DNA from: Lachnoclostridium sp. UBA1175
Lineage (GTDB): Bacteria; Bacillota; Clostridia; Lachnospirales; Lachnospiraceae
Reading direction: 5' to 3'
Length of the DNA stretch: 64,000 nt
Assembly (NCBI GenBank): GCA_002311665.1
Contig: DBYX01000015.1
Location: 104,569-168,568 of the forward strand
Below the pieces are notes generated by a model, which ran no database searches, was not told where the DNA came from, and saw nothing but the letters and a program-made list of their open reading frames with translations. Below are positions 24,531 through 32,643 of this stretch, piece after piece; positions within the stretch are counted from its first letter, which is position 1; every line of letters starts with the position of its first letter. Made by a program: the position numbers and the translations under genes.

Positions 24531-25649
24531 TTACAGCCCGTAGCGATCCGCCTTCTCGTCCACGATCAGGATCTTGCCCTCGCCCACGAGGCGGCGATCC
24601 GAGTGGATCGTGTCGCGGCTCTCCACGATGCAGTTCTCGATGTAGGTGTTGTCGCAGATGTGCACATCGTTCAGGATGATCGAATTCTTGATGGTCACGT
24701 TGTTGCCGACATAAACCTTCTTGAAGAGCACCGAGTTCTCCACGACACCGTTGACGATACAGCCGGATGCGATCAGGCTGTTCTTCACGACCGCGTCGGG
24801 GTTGTATTTGGCGGGCGGAAGATCGTCCACCTTGGAGTAGATGTCCGGATACTGGCGGAAGAAGTAGTCGCGGATGTCCGGCTTGAGGAAATCCATGTTT
24901 GTCCGGAAATAATCCTCCACCGTCGCGATGTTGCTCCAGTAGCCCTCCATCAGGTAAGCGCAGATCCGCTTGCTCGTCTTGTAGCGCATCAGCACACCGC
25001 GCACGAAATCGTAGTTGTTGTCCGCGATGCAACGCTCCAGAAGCTCGATCAGGAGACGGCGGCGTACCACGTAGATACCCGTGGACACAAGCCGGTTGTC
25101 CGACTGCAGCGGCTTCTCCTCGAACTCGATGATGCGGTCGTCGGAGTCAGTCTTGACCGTGCCGAAGCGGGAGTTGTCCATCCCGGCCGGAAGCTTCGTC
25201 ACGACGACGGTGATGTCCGCCTGCGTGTCGATGTGGCGGTTGATCACCTGGTTGTAATCCAGCTTGTAGATGCCGTCGCCGGACGCGATGACCACGTACG
25301 GCTCATGGCTGTTGCGCAGAAAATCCAGGTTCTGATACATGGCATCCGCCGTTCCGCGGTACCAGAATCCGTTCTCCTGGGTGATCGTCGGCGCGAAGAG
25401 ATACAGTCCGCCCTGCTTGCGGCCGAAATCCCACCATTTGGAGGAGTTCAGGTGCTCGTGCAGGGAGCGGGAGCTGTACTGCGTCAGCACCGCAACCTTC
25501 TGAATATGCGAGTTCGTCATGTTCGACAGCGAAAAATCAACGCTTCTGTAGCTGCCCGCCACAGGCATCGCCGCGATCGCCCGGCGACTCGTCAACTCCT
25601 GCATGCGGCTCGAATTGCCGCCGGCTAAAATAATACCGATTGCTTTCAT
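24531..25649 (-). CDS. glgD: glucose-1-phosphate adenylyltransferase, GlgD-type subunit
   Basis: 372 residues. The N-terminal nucleotidyltransferase part begins with IGIILAGGNSSRM, and the C-terminal part has left-handed beta-helix hexapeptide repeats (ENSVLFKKVYVGNNVTIKNS). GlgD proteins of Bacillota partner with GlgC and are regulatory, shorter and less conserved at the catalytic loop. Here the loop lacks the GQGSRL form seen in the neighbour and reads GNSSRM. Its ATG overlaps the glgC stop (ATGA), so the two are made together. Role: ADP-glucose synthesis for glycogen. No glycogen synthase or branching enzyme is in the window. Confidence 0.93.
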   Translation of the reverse strand: MKAIGIILAGGNSSRMQELTSRRAIAAMPVAGSYRSVDFSLSNMTNSHIQKVAVLTQYSSRSLHEHLNSSKWWDFGRKQGGLYLFAPTITQENGFWYRGTADAMYQNLDFLRNSHEPYVVIASGDGIYKLDYNQVINRHIDTQADITVVVTKLPAGMDNSRFGTVKTDSDDRIIEFEEKPLQSDNRLVSTGIYVVRRRLLIELLERCIADNNYDFVRGVLMRYKTSKRICAYLMEGYWSNIATVEDYFRTNMDFLKPDIRDYFFRQYPDIYSKVDDLPPAKYNPDAVVKNSLIASGCIVNGVVENSVLFKKVYVGNNVTIKNSIILNDVHICDNTYIENCIVESRDTIHSDRRLVGEGKILIVDEKADRYGL

Positions 25650-26920
25650 GATTCGTCACCTGCCTTTACCAAACTCGCGCCGCTCGGAAGCACGCCGCTC
25701 GGATAATCGTCCTCGCCGGTGCCGCCGAGAATGACGGTGTTCTTACCGATTGTCACGCCGTTCGGGATGACGGTGTCCTCGCCGACCGTCACGAGACCTT
25801 CGCTGTAAATGTGCGGCTTCCAGGTGTTGGGAACCTCCTCGCCGACGCCGAGTTTACAGTCGTCGCCGATGACGACATTTTCCGCGATAATGGCCTTCTC
25901 GATGTAGGTGCCGCGTCCCACGGACGTGCCCTTCATGATGATCGAGTCGCGCACCACCGCGCCCTCGCCGATCGTGACGCCCTCGCCGATGACGGAGTTG
26001 TGGATCTCGCCGTACACCTCCGTACCCTCGCCGATGATAGCGCGGTTGATCACTGCGTTGCTCGCGATGTACTGCGGACGGATCACCTCACCCTTCGTGT
26101 AGATCTTCCAGTACTCGTCGTAGAGGTCGAACACCGGCACGATATCGATGAGCTCCATGTTGGCCGCCCAGTACGAACCGAGCGTTCCGACATCTCTCCA
26201 GTAGCCGTTGAACTCGTACGCGAACACGCGATCACCGCGGTTGTGGCAGTACGGGATGATGTGCTTGCCGAAGTCGCAGCCCTCCTGCTCGGACAGCGTG
26301 ATCAGAGCCTCGCGGAGCACCTTCCACGTGAAGATGTAAATGCCCATCGACGCCAGGTTGCTTCTCGGATTCGCCGGTTTCTCCTCGAACTCGCGGATCC
26401 GCATCTCATCGTCCGTGATGACGACGCCGAAGCGGCTCGCCTCCTCCCACGGCACGGGGATTGTCGCGAGCGTCACGTCCGCGTTGTTCTTCTTATGGAA
26501 ATCGAGCATCTCCTCGTAATCCATCTTGTAAATGTGGTCACCGCCGAGCACGAGAACATACTCCGGGTTGTAGTATTCCATAAACCGGAGGTTCTGGTAG
26601 ATCGCGTTCGCGGTACCGGTGTACCACTCGGCCTCCGTGCTCTTCTCGTACGGCGGCAGGATGGAGACACCGCCGATGTTTCGGTCAAGGTCCCACGGAA
26701 TGCCGATCCCGATATGTGTGTTCAGCCGCAGCGGCTGGTACTGCGTCAGCACGCCGACCGTGTCAACGCCGGAGTTGATGCAGTTGCTCAGCGGAAAATC
26801 GATGATCCGGTATTTGCCGCCGAATCCGACCGCGGGCTTCGCGACGCTCTGCGTCAGCACGCCCAGGCGCGAGCCCTGTCCGCCGGCCAGGAGCATGGCG
26901 ATCATTTCTTTCTTAATCAA
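25646..26920 (-). CDS. glgC: glucose-1-phosphate adenylyltransferase, catalytic subunit
   Basis: 424 residues starting with TTG at 26920 (AGGTGA 7-8 bases upstream); an ATG at 26905 is the alternative. LLAGGQGSRLGVLT is the ATP-binding loop, and AKPAVGFGGKYRIIDFPLSN follows as in the family. GGDHIYKMDYEEML holds the catalytic Asp, and EFEEKPANP is the glucose-1-phosphate region. The C-terminal third is a hexapeptide beta-helix. It converts ATP and glucose-1-phosphate to ADP-glucose. An extended -10 element (TGGTATGAT, -10 at 26982-26987) about 60 bases upstream is the likely promoter. Confidence 0.96.
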   Translation of the reverse strand: MIKKEMIAMLLAGGQGSRLGVLTQSVAKPAVGFGGKYRIIDFPLSNCINSGVDTVGVLTQYQPLRLNTHIGIGIPWDLDRNIGGVSILPPYEKSTEAEWYTGTANAIYQNLRFMEYYNPEYVLVLGGDHIYKMDYEEMLDFHKKNNADVTLATIPVPWEEASRFGVVITDDEMRIREFEEKPANPRSNLASMGIYIFTWKVLREALITLSEQEGCDFGKHIIPYCHNRGDRVFAYEFNGYWRDVGTLGSYWAANMELIDIVPVFDLYDEYWKIYTKGEVIRPQYIASNAVINRAIIGEGTEVYGEIHNSVIGEGVTIGEGAVVRDSIIMKGTSVGRGTYIEKAIIAENVVIGDDCKLGVGEEVPNTWKPHIYSEGLVTVGEDTVIPNGVTIGKNTVILGGTGEDDYPSGVLPSGASLVKAGDES

Positions 26921-27114
26921 AACAATTTCACCTCACTCTCAAATTTTCGAATGAAAGTTCGTTCTCTCTCTGTAGTTATCTATCATACCACAAGAATGCT
27001 CAAAAAAAAATCCTTTTCCGCCTGTTTTCTGTTAATATTGCCCATACTTTTTACGGCGTTACGGAAAATGTGACACTTTTTCCCGCTTTGCCCGGGTTTC
27101 GCGGCAAGTGATGA

Positions 27115-27142
27115 TTGTATTTTTCGCAAAAAACACTATAAT
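27115..27142 (+). promoter_or_regulatory. sigma-A promoter of murC
   Basis: TTGTAT (27115-27120), 16 bases, TATAAT (27137-27142), 38 bases before the murC start. The glgC promoter faces the other way within the same 260-base gap. Confidence 0.75.
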
Positions 27143-27180
27143 ATCAATGTAAATTGTTCCTTAGTACTGTGGAGGACTCT

Positions 27181-28584
27181 ATGTTTGAACTGGATCTTAA
27201 CAAGCCCGCGAGTATCTATTTCATCGGCATCGGCGGCATCAGCATGAGCGGCCTCGCCGAGCTCCTGAAGACTCGCGGCTTTACTGTGAGCGGCTCCGAC
27301 CGCTCCGCTTCCGACATCACCGACCATCTGAATGCGATCGGTATCCCGGTGGCCATCGGCCAGCGCGCGGAGAACATTCCGGACGTTATCGATTGCGCGG
27401 TATATACTGCGGCTGTCCACGCGGACAACCCCGAATACATCGCCTGCACCAAGCGCGGCATCCCGCTGATCGACCGCGCGGAGCTGCTCGGGCGCGTTTC
27501 CCTTTCCTACCCGGTTTCCATCGGCGTGTCCGGCACGCACGGCAAGACAACGACCACCTCGATGATCGCGATGATGCTCCTGCAGGCCGGCATGGACCCG
27601 ACCGTATCTCTCGGCGGCAAGCTTGACGCGATCGGCGGCAACATCCGCATCGGCAACTCCGACCGCTTCCTCTTCGAGGCGTGCGAGTACACCAACAGCT
27701 TCCTCAAGTTTTTCCCGACCGACATCTGCATTTTGAATATCGACGAGGATCACCTCGATTTCTTTAAGGATATCAACGATATCCGCCACTCGTTCCGCCT
27801 CTTCGCGGAGCGTCTTCCGGAGAACGGCCGCCTCATCATCAACGGCGAGCTCCCGGATCTCGAGGCGTTTTTGAGCGGACTCCGCAGCGAGATCGTCACC
27901 TACGGCCTGTGCCGCGACGGTCAGACCCCGGCGGACGTTCCCTACACCTACACGGCGACGAACATCACGATCGACGGACTCGGCCATCCCTCCTACGACC
28001 TGTATATCCGCGGGGAGTTCAAGGATCGCTTCACCCTCTCGGTTCCCGGCGTTCACAACGTGTCCAACAGCCTTGCGGCGATCGCGGAGTGCGTGTTCCG
28101 CGGCGTCAGCCTCGAGGATATGAAGAAAGCGCTCCTCACCTTCACCGGCACGGCGCGCCGCTTTGAGATCAAGGGCACGCGCGAGGGCGTCACCGTCGTG
28201 GACGATTACGCGCACCATCCGACGGAGATCCGCGCGACGCTCACGGCAGCACAGTCCTATCCACACAAGTCCGTGTGGTGCGTCTTCCAGCCGCACACGT
28301 ACACCCGCGCCAAGCTTCTCCGCAAGGAGTTCGTGCGCGAGCTCGCGATCGCGGACAAGATCGTCATGGCCGACATTTACGCCGCCCGCGAGATCGACGA
28401 CGGGACTATCTCCTCGGCGGATCTGCGCGACGACCTGATCGCGATGGGCAAGGAGGCCTATTATTTCCCGAGTTTCGACGAAATAACAAGATTTTTATTA
28501 AAAAATTGTGTCAACGGCGATTTGTTGATAACCATGGGCGCCGGAGACATCGTAACCGTGGGCGAATCCTACCTGAAACTATAG
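27181..28584 (+). CDS. murC: UDP-N-acetylmuramate--L-alanine ligase
   Basis: 467 residues. The ATG at 27181 has GGAGG 6 bases upstream; the in-frame TTG at 27154 does not. N-terminal FIGIGGISMSGLAE is the UDP-binding loop, GVSGTHGKTTTTSM the ATP P-loop, and DDYAHHPTEIRATL in the C-terminal domain is typical of MurC. The length is usual. It adds L-Ala to UDP-MurNAc in the cytoplasm, the first step of the peptidoglycan stem peptide. The gene stands alone, with its own promoter and a hairpin right after the stop. Confidence 0.97.
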   Translation: MFELDLNKPASIYFIGIGGISMSGLAELLKTRGFTVSGSDRSASDITDHLNAIGIPVAIGQRAENIPDVIDCAVYTAAVHADNPEYIACTKRGIPLIDRAELLGRVSLSYPVSIGVSGTHGKTTTTSMIAMMLLQAGMDPTVSLGGKLDAIGGNIRIGNSDRFLFEACEYTNSFLKFFPTDICILNIDEDHLDFFKDINDIRHSFRLFAERLPENGRLIINGELPDLEAFLSGLRSEIVTYGLCRDGQTPADVPYTYTATNITIDGLGHPSYDLYIRGEFKDRFTLSVPGVHNVSNSLAAIAECVFRGVSLEDMKKALLTFTGTARRFEIKGTREGVTVVDDYAHHPTEIRATLTAAQSYPHKSVWCVFQPHTYTRAKLLRKEFVRELAIADKIVMADIYAAREIDDGTISSADLRDDLIAMGKEAYYFPSFDEITRFLLKNCVNGDLLITMGAGDIVTVGESYLKL

Positions 28585-28750
28585 TTATCCACAATATCCA
28601 CAATCCTTTCCACCGAAAGAGGTTGTGGATATTTTCAATTCGCACCCCTCGGGCGAGTGGATAACTTTCCTTTCGGCAAATACCGTAACGACGCGGGATT
28701 GCGTGATTTTCCGCGCGATCCGGCCCCGGAAAATGTCCACTTTATCCACA
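28585..28750. promoter_or_regulatory. cluster of DnaA-box-like sites between murC and the dnaD-like gene
   Basis: TTATCCACA occurs perfectly at 28585-28593 and 28742-28750 on the plus strand. Single-mismatch copies lie at 28594-28602 (plus), 28624-28632 and 28656-28664 (both minus). Five sites in 166 bases directly upstream of helicase-loading genes suggests DnaA-responsive control. Two of them also form the murC hairpin. Confidence 0.6.
28594..28636 (+). terminator. terminator hairpin of murC
   Basis: ATATCCACAA (28594-28603) and TTGTGGATAT (28623-28632) pair perfectly, with an inner CTTTC/GAAAG helix, followed by TTTT. It begins 10 bases after the murC stop. Confidence 0.7.
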
Positions 28751-28795
28751 ATATCCGAAAGCCGATTCTACCGTTTTCGTCCGGTGCTTTCGCTA

Positions 28796-28824
28796 TTTAC
28801 AATCCCTTTTTCATCCGCTATAAT
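28796..28824 (+). promoter_or_regulatory. sigma-A promoter of the dnaD-dnaC-like pair
   Basis: TTTACA (28796-28801), 17 bases, TATAAT (28819-28824), about 90 bases before the start at 28916. The last perfect DnaA-box-like site ends 46 bases upstream of its -35. Confidence 0.82.
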
Positions 28825-28915
28825 AGGCTTCGCACGGTTCGGGAAGGACACCTGAAACGGCCGTGACAGGAAGCCGCCGGACGGCGGAAATCAAGGAAGA
28901 GGGAGGGCAACCGGA

Positions 28916-30088
28916 ATGTGCACGATTCGTATGAAATCGAAGACAAAACAGTTCGGTACGGCCGTCCCTAATATTTTTATCGACCGCTATATGAATGAAC
29001 TCGACGGTTCGTTCATCCGTGTATATCTGTACCTGCTCCGGCACTACACCGGAAGCAACCCAGACCGGCGCGATTCCGCCGAGCTCTCCGTCGCAACGAT
29101 GGCCGACCGGCTGCGCTGCATGGAGTCGGACATCTGCCGCGCCTTGCGGGAGCTGAACCGCGCGGGACTTCTGGATGTCTCCTTCGACGAGAACAACCGC
29201 GTCAACGGGATCGAGCTCGTGGACCTTTTCGAGATCCCGGACGAGCCCGCGGTTGTCGCGGACGAAACCATTCCGTACAGCGTCGACGCCGGTTACGCCG
29301 CAAGCACGTCGGCACGCACAGCGCCGGCAGCCGGAAAAACCGCGGCACCTGCCGCGCCCGCCGAGGACGACGCATCGGACGACGAGCCGGATTACGCCGT
29401 GATGGAGCAGGCATTTACCGTGACCAACGAGATCCAGGACCGCTTCGAGAAGGATCCCGCGTACAAGGGCCTCACGGACCTGTTGGAGCAGCTTTTGAAC
29501 GCGCCGATGAGTCCCGACCTTTACCGTCTGATGCTCTTCGCATACGACGGACTGCGTTTTCCGAAGGACCTCGTCGTGTACCTGTTTGACTATTGCATCG
29601 AGCTGCACAAGGCCAGCCCGAATTTTATGCGCAAGGTGGCTGTCAACTGGGCGGCCAACGGCGTCGCCTCCGAGGAGGACGCCAAGCGCTTCGTGATGCA
29701 GTACGACGCCGCGGTGCGCGCGGTGCGCGACCAGTTCGGACTGCACAAGACGCTCGGCAAGGGCCAGCTCGACTATATCCGTCGGTGGTCGCGCGAGTGG
29801 AAAATGCCCGCGACCCTCATCGAGGAAGCCTGCCGACGCACGATCAGCAACACCGGCGACCCCAGTTTTCCGTACGCCGAGAAGATCCTGAACGCCTGGT
29901 ACGAGGCGGGTTACAACACGATCGAGGAGGTCCGCGACGCGGACAACAAGCGCGCGCCGAAGACCGCCGCGACGAGAACCGCCGCTGCCAAGACGCCGGT
30001 CAACAAGTTCAACTCCGGCTACGAGCAGCGCGAGTACACCGCCGAGGAATACTCCGCGCTGGAGCTCGCCATGAGACAGCGGCACTGA
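28916..30088 (+). CDS. DnaD-domain replication initiation protein
   Basis: 390 residues, GGGAGG about 10 bases before the ATG. N-terminal winged-helix-like region (about 15-100, FGTAVPNIFIDRYM ... VATMADRLRC ... ICRALRELNRAGLL), an Ala/Pro-rich linker (about 120-160), and a C-terminal DnaD domain (about 255-345, with LDYIRRWSREWKMP and FPYAEKILNAWYEAGYNT). DnaD-like proteins help DnaA and the loader place the replicative helicase. It is followed by a DnaC/DnaI-like ATPase 78 bases later, the classical pairing in Clostridia. The tail after the domain is basic. Confidence 0.92.
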   Translation: MCTIRMKSKTKQFGTAVPNIFIDRYMNELDGSFIRVYLYLLRHYTGSNPDRRDSAELSVATMADRLRCMESDICRALRELNRAGLLDVSFDENNRVNGIELVDLFEIPDEPAVVADETIPYSVDAGYAASTSARTAPAAGKTAAPAAPAEDDASDDEPDYAVMEQAFTVTNEIQDRFEKDPAYKGLTDLLEQLLNAPMSPDLYRLMLFAYDGLRFPKDLVVYLFDYCIELHKASPNFMRKVAVNWAANGVASEEDAKRFVMQYDAAVRAVRDQFGLHKTLGKGQLDYIRRWSREWKMPATLIEEACRRTISNTGDPSFPYAEKILNAWYEAGYNTIEEVRDADNKRAPKTAATRTAAAKTPVNKFNSGYEQREYTAEEYSALELAMRQRH

Positions 30089-30166
30089 CCGTAATATGAG
30101 CCTTTTCGCATCGCGAACGCCCGGCACCGCCGCCGCGGACGCGAACATTTTCGGGAGGATACACGA

Positions 30167-31150
30167 ATGAGTCTTACCTCATCCGAATATCAGCATATAC
30201 AGCAGATCTACGAGGAACGGCGGCTGAACAGCGAGAAAGAACTGGCGCGCCGCAAATCCGAGCTGTACGACAAGATCCCCGCGCTCGCGGAGATCGATGA
30301 CCAGATGATCCACGGGTCGGTGCAGGCCGCGAAGCTTGCGCTCGAGGGCAACAGCGCCTCGCTCGACGCGCTCTCGCGCACGAACGCCTGGCTGATCAGC
30401 CGGAAGAGACAGCTGCTCACCGGCGCGGGCTACCCGGAGGACTACCTGGAGCGCCACTATGTGTGCGAGCAGTGCAAGGACACGGGAAGCGTCGGCGGCA
30501 AAGCGTGCATTTGCTTCAAGCGCGCCGTGATCGAGGAATTCTATATGGACGAGGGCCGTCAGGAGCGCCTGGCCAAGGAGAATTTCAACACCTTCGACCC
30601 GGCGATGTACTCCTCGCAGTCCATCGACCGCGCGACCGGCAAAACCTACCGCGAGATCGCGCTCGAAGCGCTCGCGGATGCGCATTCCTTTGTCGACAAC
30701 TTCGGCAAAGTGTACCGCAACCTTCTGCTGAACGGCAACACCGGCGTCGGCAAGACATTCCTGACCAACTGCATCGCGAAAGACCTGCTGGACCGCGGAT
30801 ATACCGTGCTTTACCTCTCCGCGTTCCGCCTGTTTGAGATATTTTCCTACTACCGCTTCGGCGACCGTGAGCGCTCGCAGAAGGCGTCCATGGACTTCGA
30901 CACGATCCTGGACTGCGACCTGCTGGTGATCGACGATCTCGGCACGGAGATCCCGAGTTCCTACACGACGTCGCAGCTGTTTATCTGCCTCGAGGAACGC
31001 GACCTGCGGCACGCGCCGACGCTCATCTCGACCAACCTGTCGATGGACGAGCTCGGCAAGCGCTACAGCGACCGGATCGCCTCCCGGTTGTTCACCTTCC
31101 AGTACATCAAACTGTTCGGGAAGGACATCCGCGTACTGCGTACGCTGTAA
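30167..31150 (+). CDS. helicase loader ATPase, DnaC/DnaI family
   Basis: 327 residues with GGGAGG 8 bases before the ATG. The N-terminal third is helical. A zinc-binding motif (CEQCKDTG ... CICF, about 100-118) follows, then the AAA+ core: LLLNGNTGVGKTFL (Walker A, about 187-200), CDLLVIDDLG (Walker B), and ISTNLS (sensor 1). The four cysteines match DnaI-type loaders, which use a zinc finger to contact the helicase. Works with the DnaD-like protein encoded just upstream to load the DnaB-type helicase. IstB-type transposition helpers share the core, but no transposase is near. Confidence 0.93.
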   Translation: MSLTSSEYQHIQQIYEERRLNSEKELARRKSELYDKIPALAEIDDQMIHGSVQAAKLALEGNSASLDALSRTNAWLISRKRQLLTGAGYPEDYLERHYVCEQCKDTGSVGGKACICFKRAVIEEFYMDEGRQERLAKENFNTFDPAMYSSQSIDRATGKTYREIALEALADAHSFVDNFGKVYRNLLLNGNTGVGKTFLTNCIAKDLLDRGYTVLYLSAFRLFEIFSYYRFGDRERSQKASMDFDTILDCDLLVIDDLGTEIPSSYTTSQLFICLEERDLRHAPTLISTNLSMDELGKRYSDRIASRLFTFQYIKLFGKDIRVLRTL

Positions 31151-31273
31151 TCATTTTCCGCATGTCCAATCCCGCGGAAGGCGCTCGCGCCGGCGCGGTT
31201 GGAATAACCCTACGGCTGTCCGCTGTAAGAAGCGACGGTCGCGCAAGAGCATAATCACTAACGGAGGACACCT

Positions 31274-32455
31274 ATGTCACAGGAAGACAAATTCGTTGAC
31301 AGCAGTTCCTTTGCTCCGCTCGGCATCATTGCCCTCGAGAGCAGCAGATCCATCGGCGACAAGGTCGATGACTACATCGCTTCGTGGCGCAACGCCCGTG
31401 AGCACAAATTCCTCGATGAGCCCGGCTACGACACGTACCGGCGCGACACCTACCTGATCCAGACCCGCTGCCCGCGATTCGGCACCGGCGAGGCGAAGGC
31501 GATCATCGGGGAGACCGTCCGCGGAATGGATATCTATATCCTCGTGGACGTATGCAACTACAGCCTCACCTACACGGTGTGCGGCCAGAAGAACCATATG
31601 TCCCCGGACGATCATTTTGCGGATGTGAAGCGCGTCATCGCCGCTCTGAGCGGTAAGGCACGCCGCATCACGGTCATTATGCCGTTCCTCTACGAGAGCC
31701 GTCAGCACAAGCGCTCCGCACGCGAGTCGCTCGACTGTGCCGTTGCTCTGCAGGAGTTGACGAACCTCGGTGTCGAGTCGGTCATCACTTTCGACGCGCA
31801 CGACCCCAGAGTGCAGAATGCCATTCCGATCAAATCGTTCGAGAACGTGCAGCCTACCTACCAGTTCATCAAGGCTCTGCTGCGCAATGTTCCCGACATC
31901 CAGTTCGACTGCAAGCATCTCATGCTCATCAGCCCCGACGAGGGCGCCATGGGTCGCGCTGTGTATTTCGCGACCGTGGTCGGCACGGAGATGGGTATGT
32001 TCTATAAACGCCGCGACTACTCCACCATCGTGGACGGCCGCAACCCGATCGTCGCGCACGAGTTCCTCGGAACCGACGTCAAGGGCAAGGATGTCATCAT
32101 CATCGATGACATGATCTCCTCCGGCGAGAGTATGCTCGATGTCGCCAAGGAGCTCAAGAAGAAAAATGCCGGCCGCATCTTCGTGTGCTCGACCTTCGGT
32201 CTCTTCACAAACGGCCTCGCGGCATTTGACAAGGCTTACGAGGAGGGTCTGATCTACCGTGTGGTGACGACGAACCTCGTGTACCAGACGCCCGAGCTTC
32301 TCTCGCGCGAGTGGTACATCACCGCCGATATGAGCAAGTACATCGCTCTGTTGATCGACTCCCTCAACCACGACGCATCGATCAGCGAGTACCTCGACCC
32401 GACCGAGCGCATCCACAAGATCCTGGAGCGCAAGAAAAACGGGGAGACCATCTGA
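31274..32455 (+). CDS. prs: ribose-phosphate pyrophosphokinase, long variant
   Basis: 393 residues against about 315 for the common enzyme; GGAGG 6 bases before the ATG. Recognisable are the ATP-loop-like FLYESRQHKRSARE (about 140-153), DAHDPRVQ in place of the usual DLHA..Q element, and the PRPP-binding loop VIIIDDMISSGESM. About 50 extra residues at the N-terminus and 25 at the C-terminus account for the length. It makes PRPP from ribose-5-phosphate and ATP for purines, pyrimidines, His and Trp. It is a single gene with its own terminator. The changed motifs suggest a separate subfamily, perhaps with altered regulation. Confidence 0.92.
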   Translation: MSQEDKFVDSSSFAPLGIIALESSRSIGDKVDDYIASWRNAREHKFLDEPGYDTYRRDTYLIQTRCPRFGTGEAKAIIGETVRGMDIYILVDVCNYSLTYTVCGQKNHMSPDDHFADVKRVIAALSGKARRITVIMPFLYESRQHKRSARESLDCAVALQELTNLGVESVITFDAHDPRVQNAIPIKSFENVQPTYQFIKALLRNVPDIQFDCKHLMLISPDEGAMGRAVYFATVVGTEMGMFYKRRDYSTIVDGRNPIVAHEFLGTDVKGKDVIIIDDMISSGESMLDVAKELKKKNAGRIFVCSTFGLFTNGLAAFDKAYEEGLIYRVVTTNLVYQTPELLSREWYITADMSKYIALLIDSLNHDASISEYLDPTERIHKILERKKNGETI

Positions 32456-32525
32456 GCGCTGAGTGAGAGCTCCTGCACCGGCGGGCAGCCGGCGAGGATT
32501 GCGCATAAATTCTTCAACAACAAGA

Positions 32526-32555
32526 AAGGATTGCCTGTTACGGCAATCCTTTTTT
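32526..32555 (+). terminator. terminator of prs
   Basis: AAGGATTGCC-TGTTAC-GGCAATCCTT and a run of six Ts, 70 bases after the stop. Confidence 0.92.
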
Positions 32556-32643
32556 CGTCTTCGTGCTTGCAAGCACTAACAAGATCAATCCCTTTTTCAT
32601 ACGTGATATCCCCCGTGCATTTCAATTATTGTTCTGCGCTTAC

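Noticed and set aside
28585..28915. Chromosomal origin of replication
   Set aside because: DnaA-box-like sites are present, but dnaA, dnaN and rpmH are absent, there is no long A/T-rich unwinding region, and two sites are part of a terminator hairpin.
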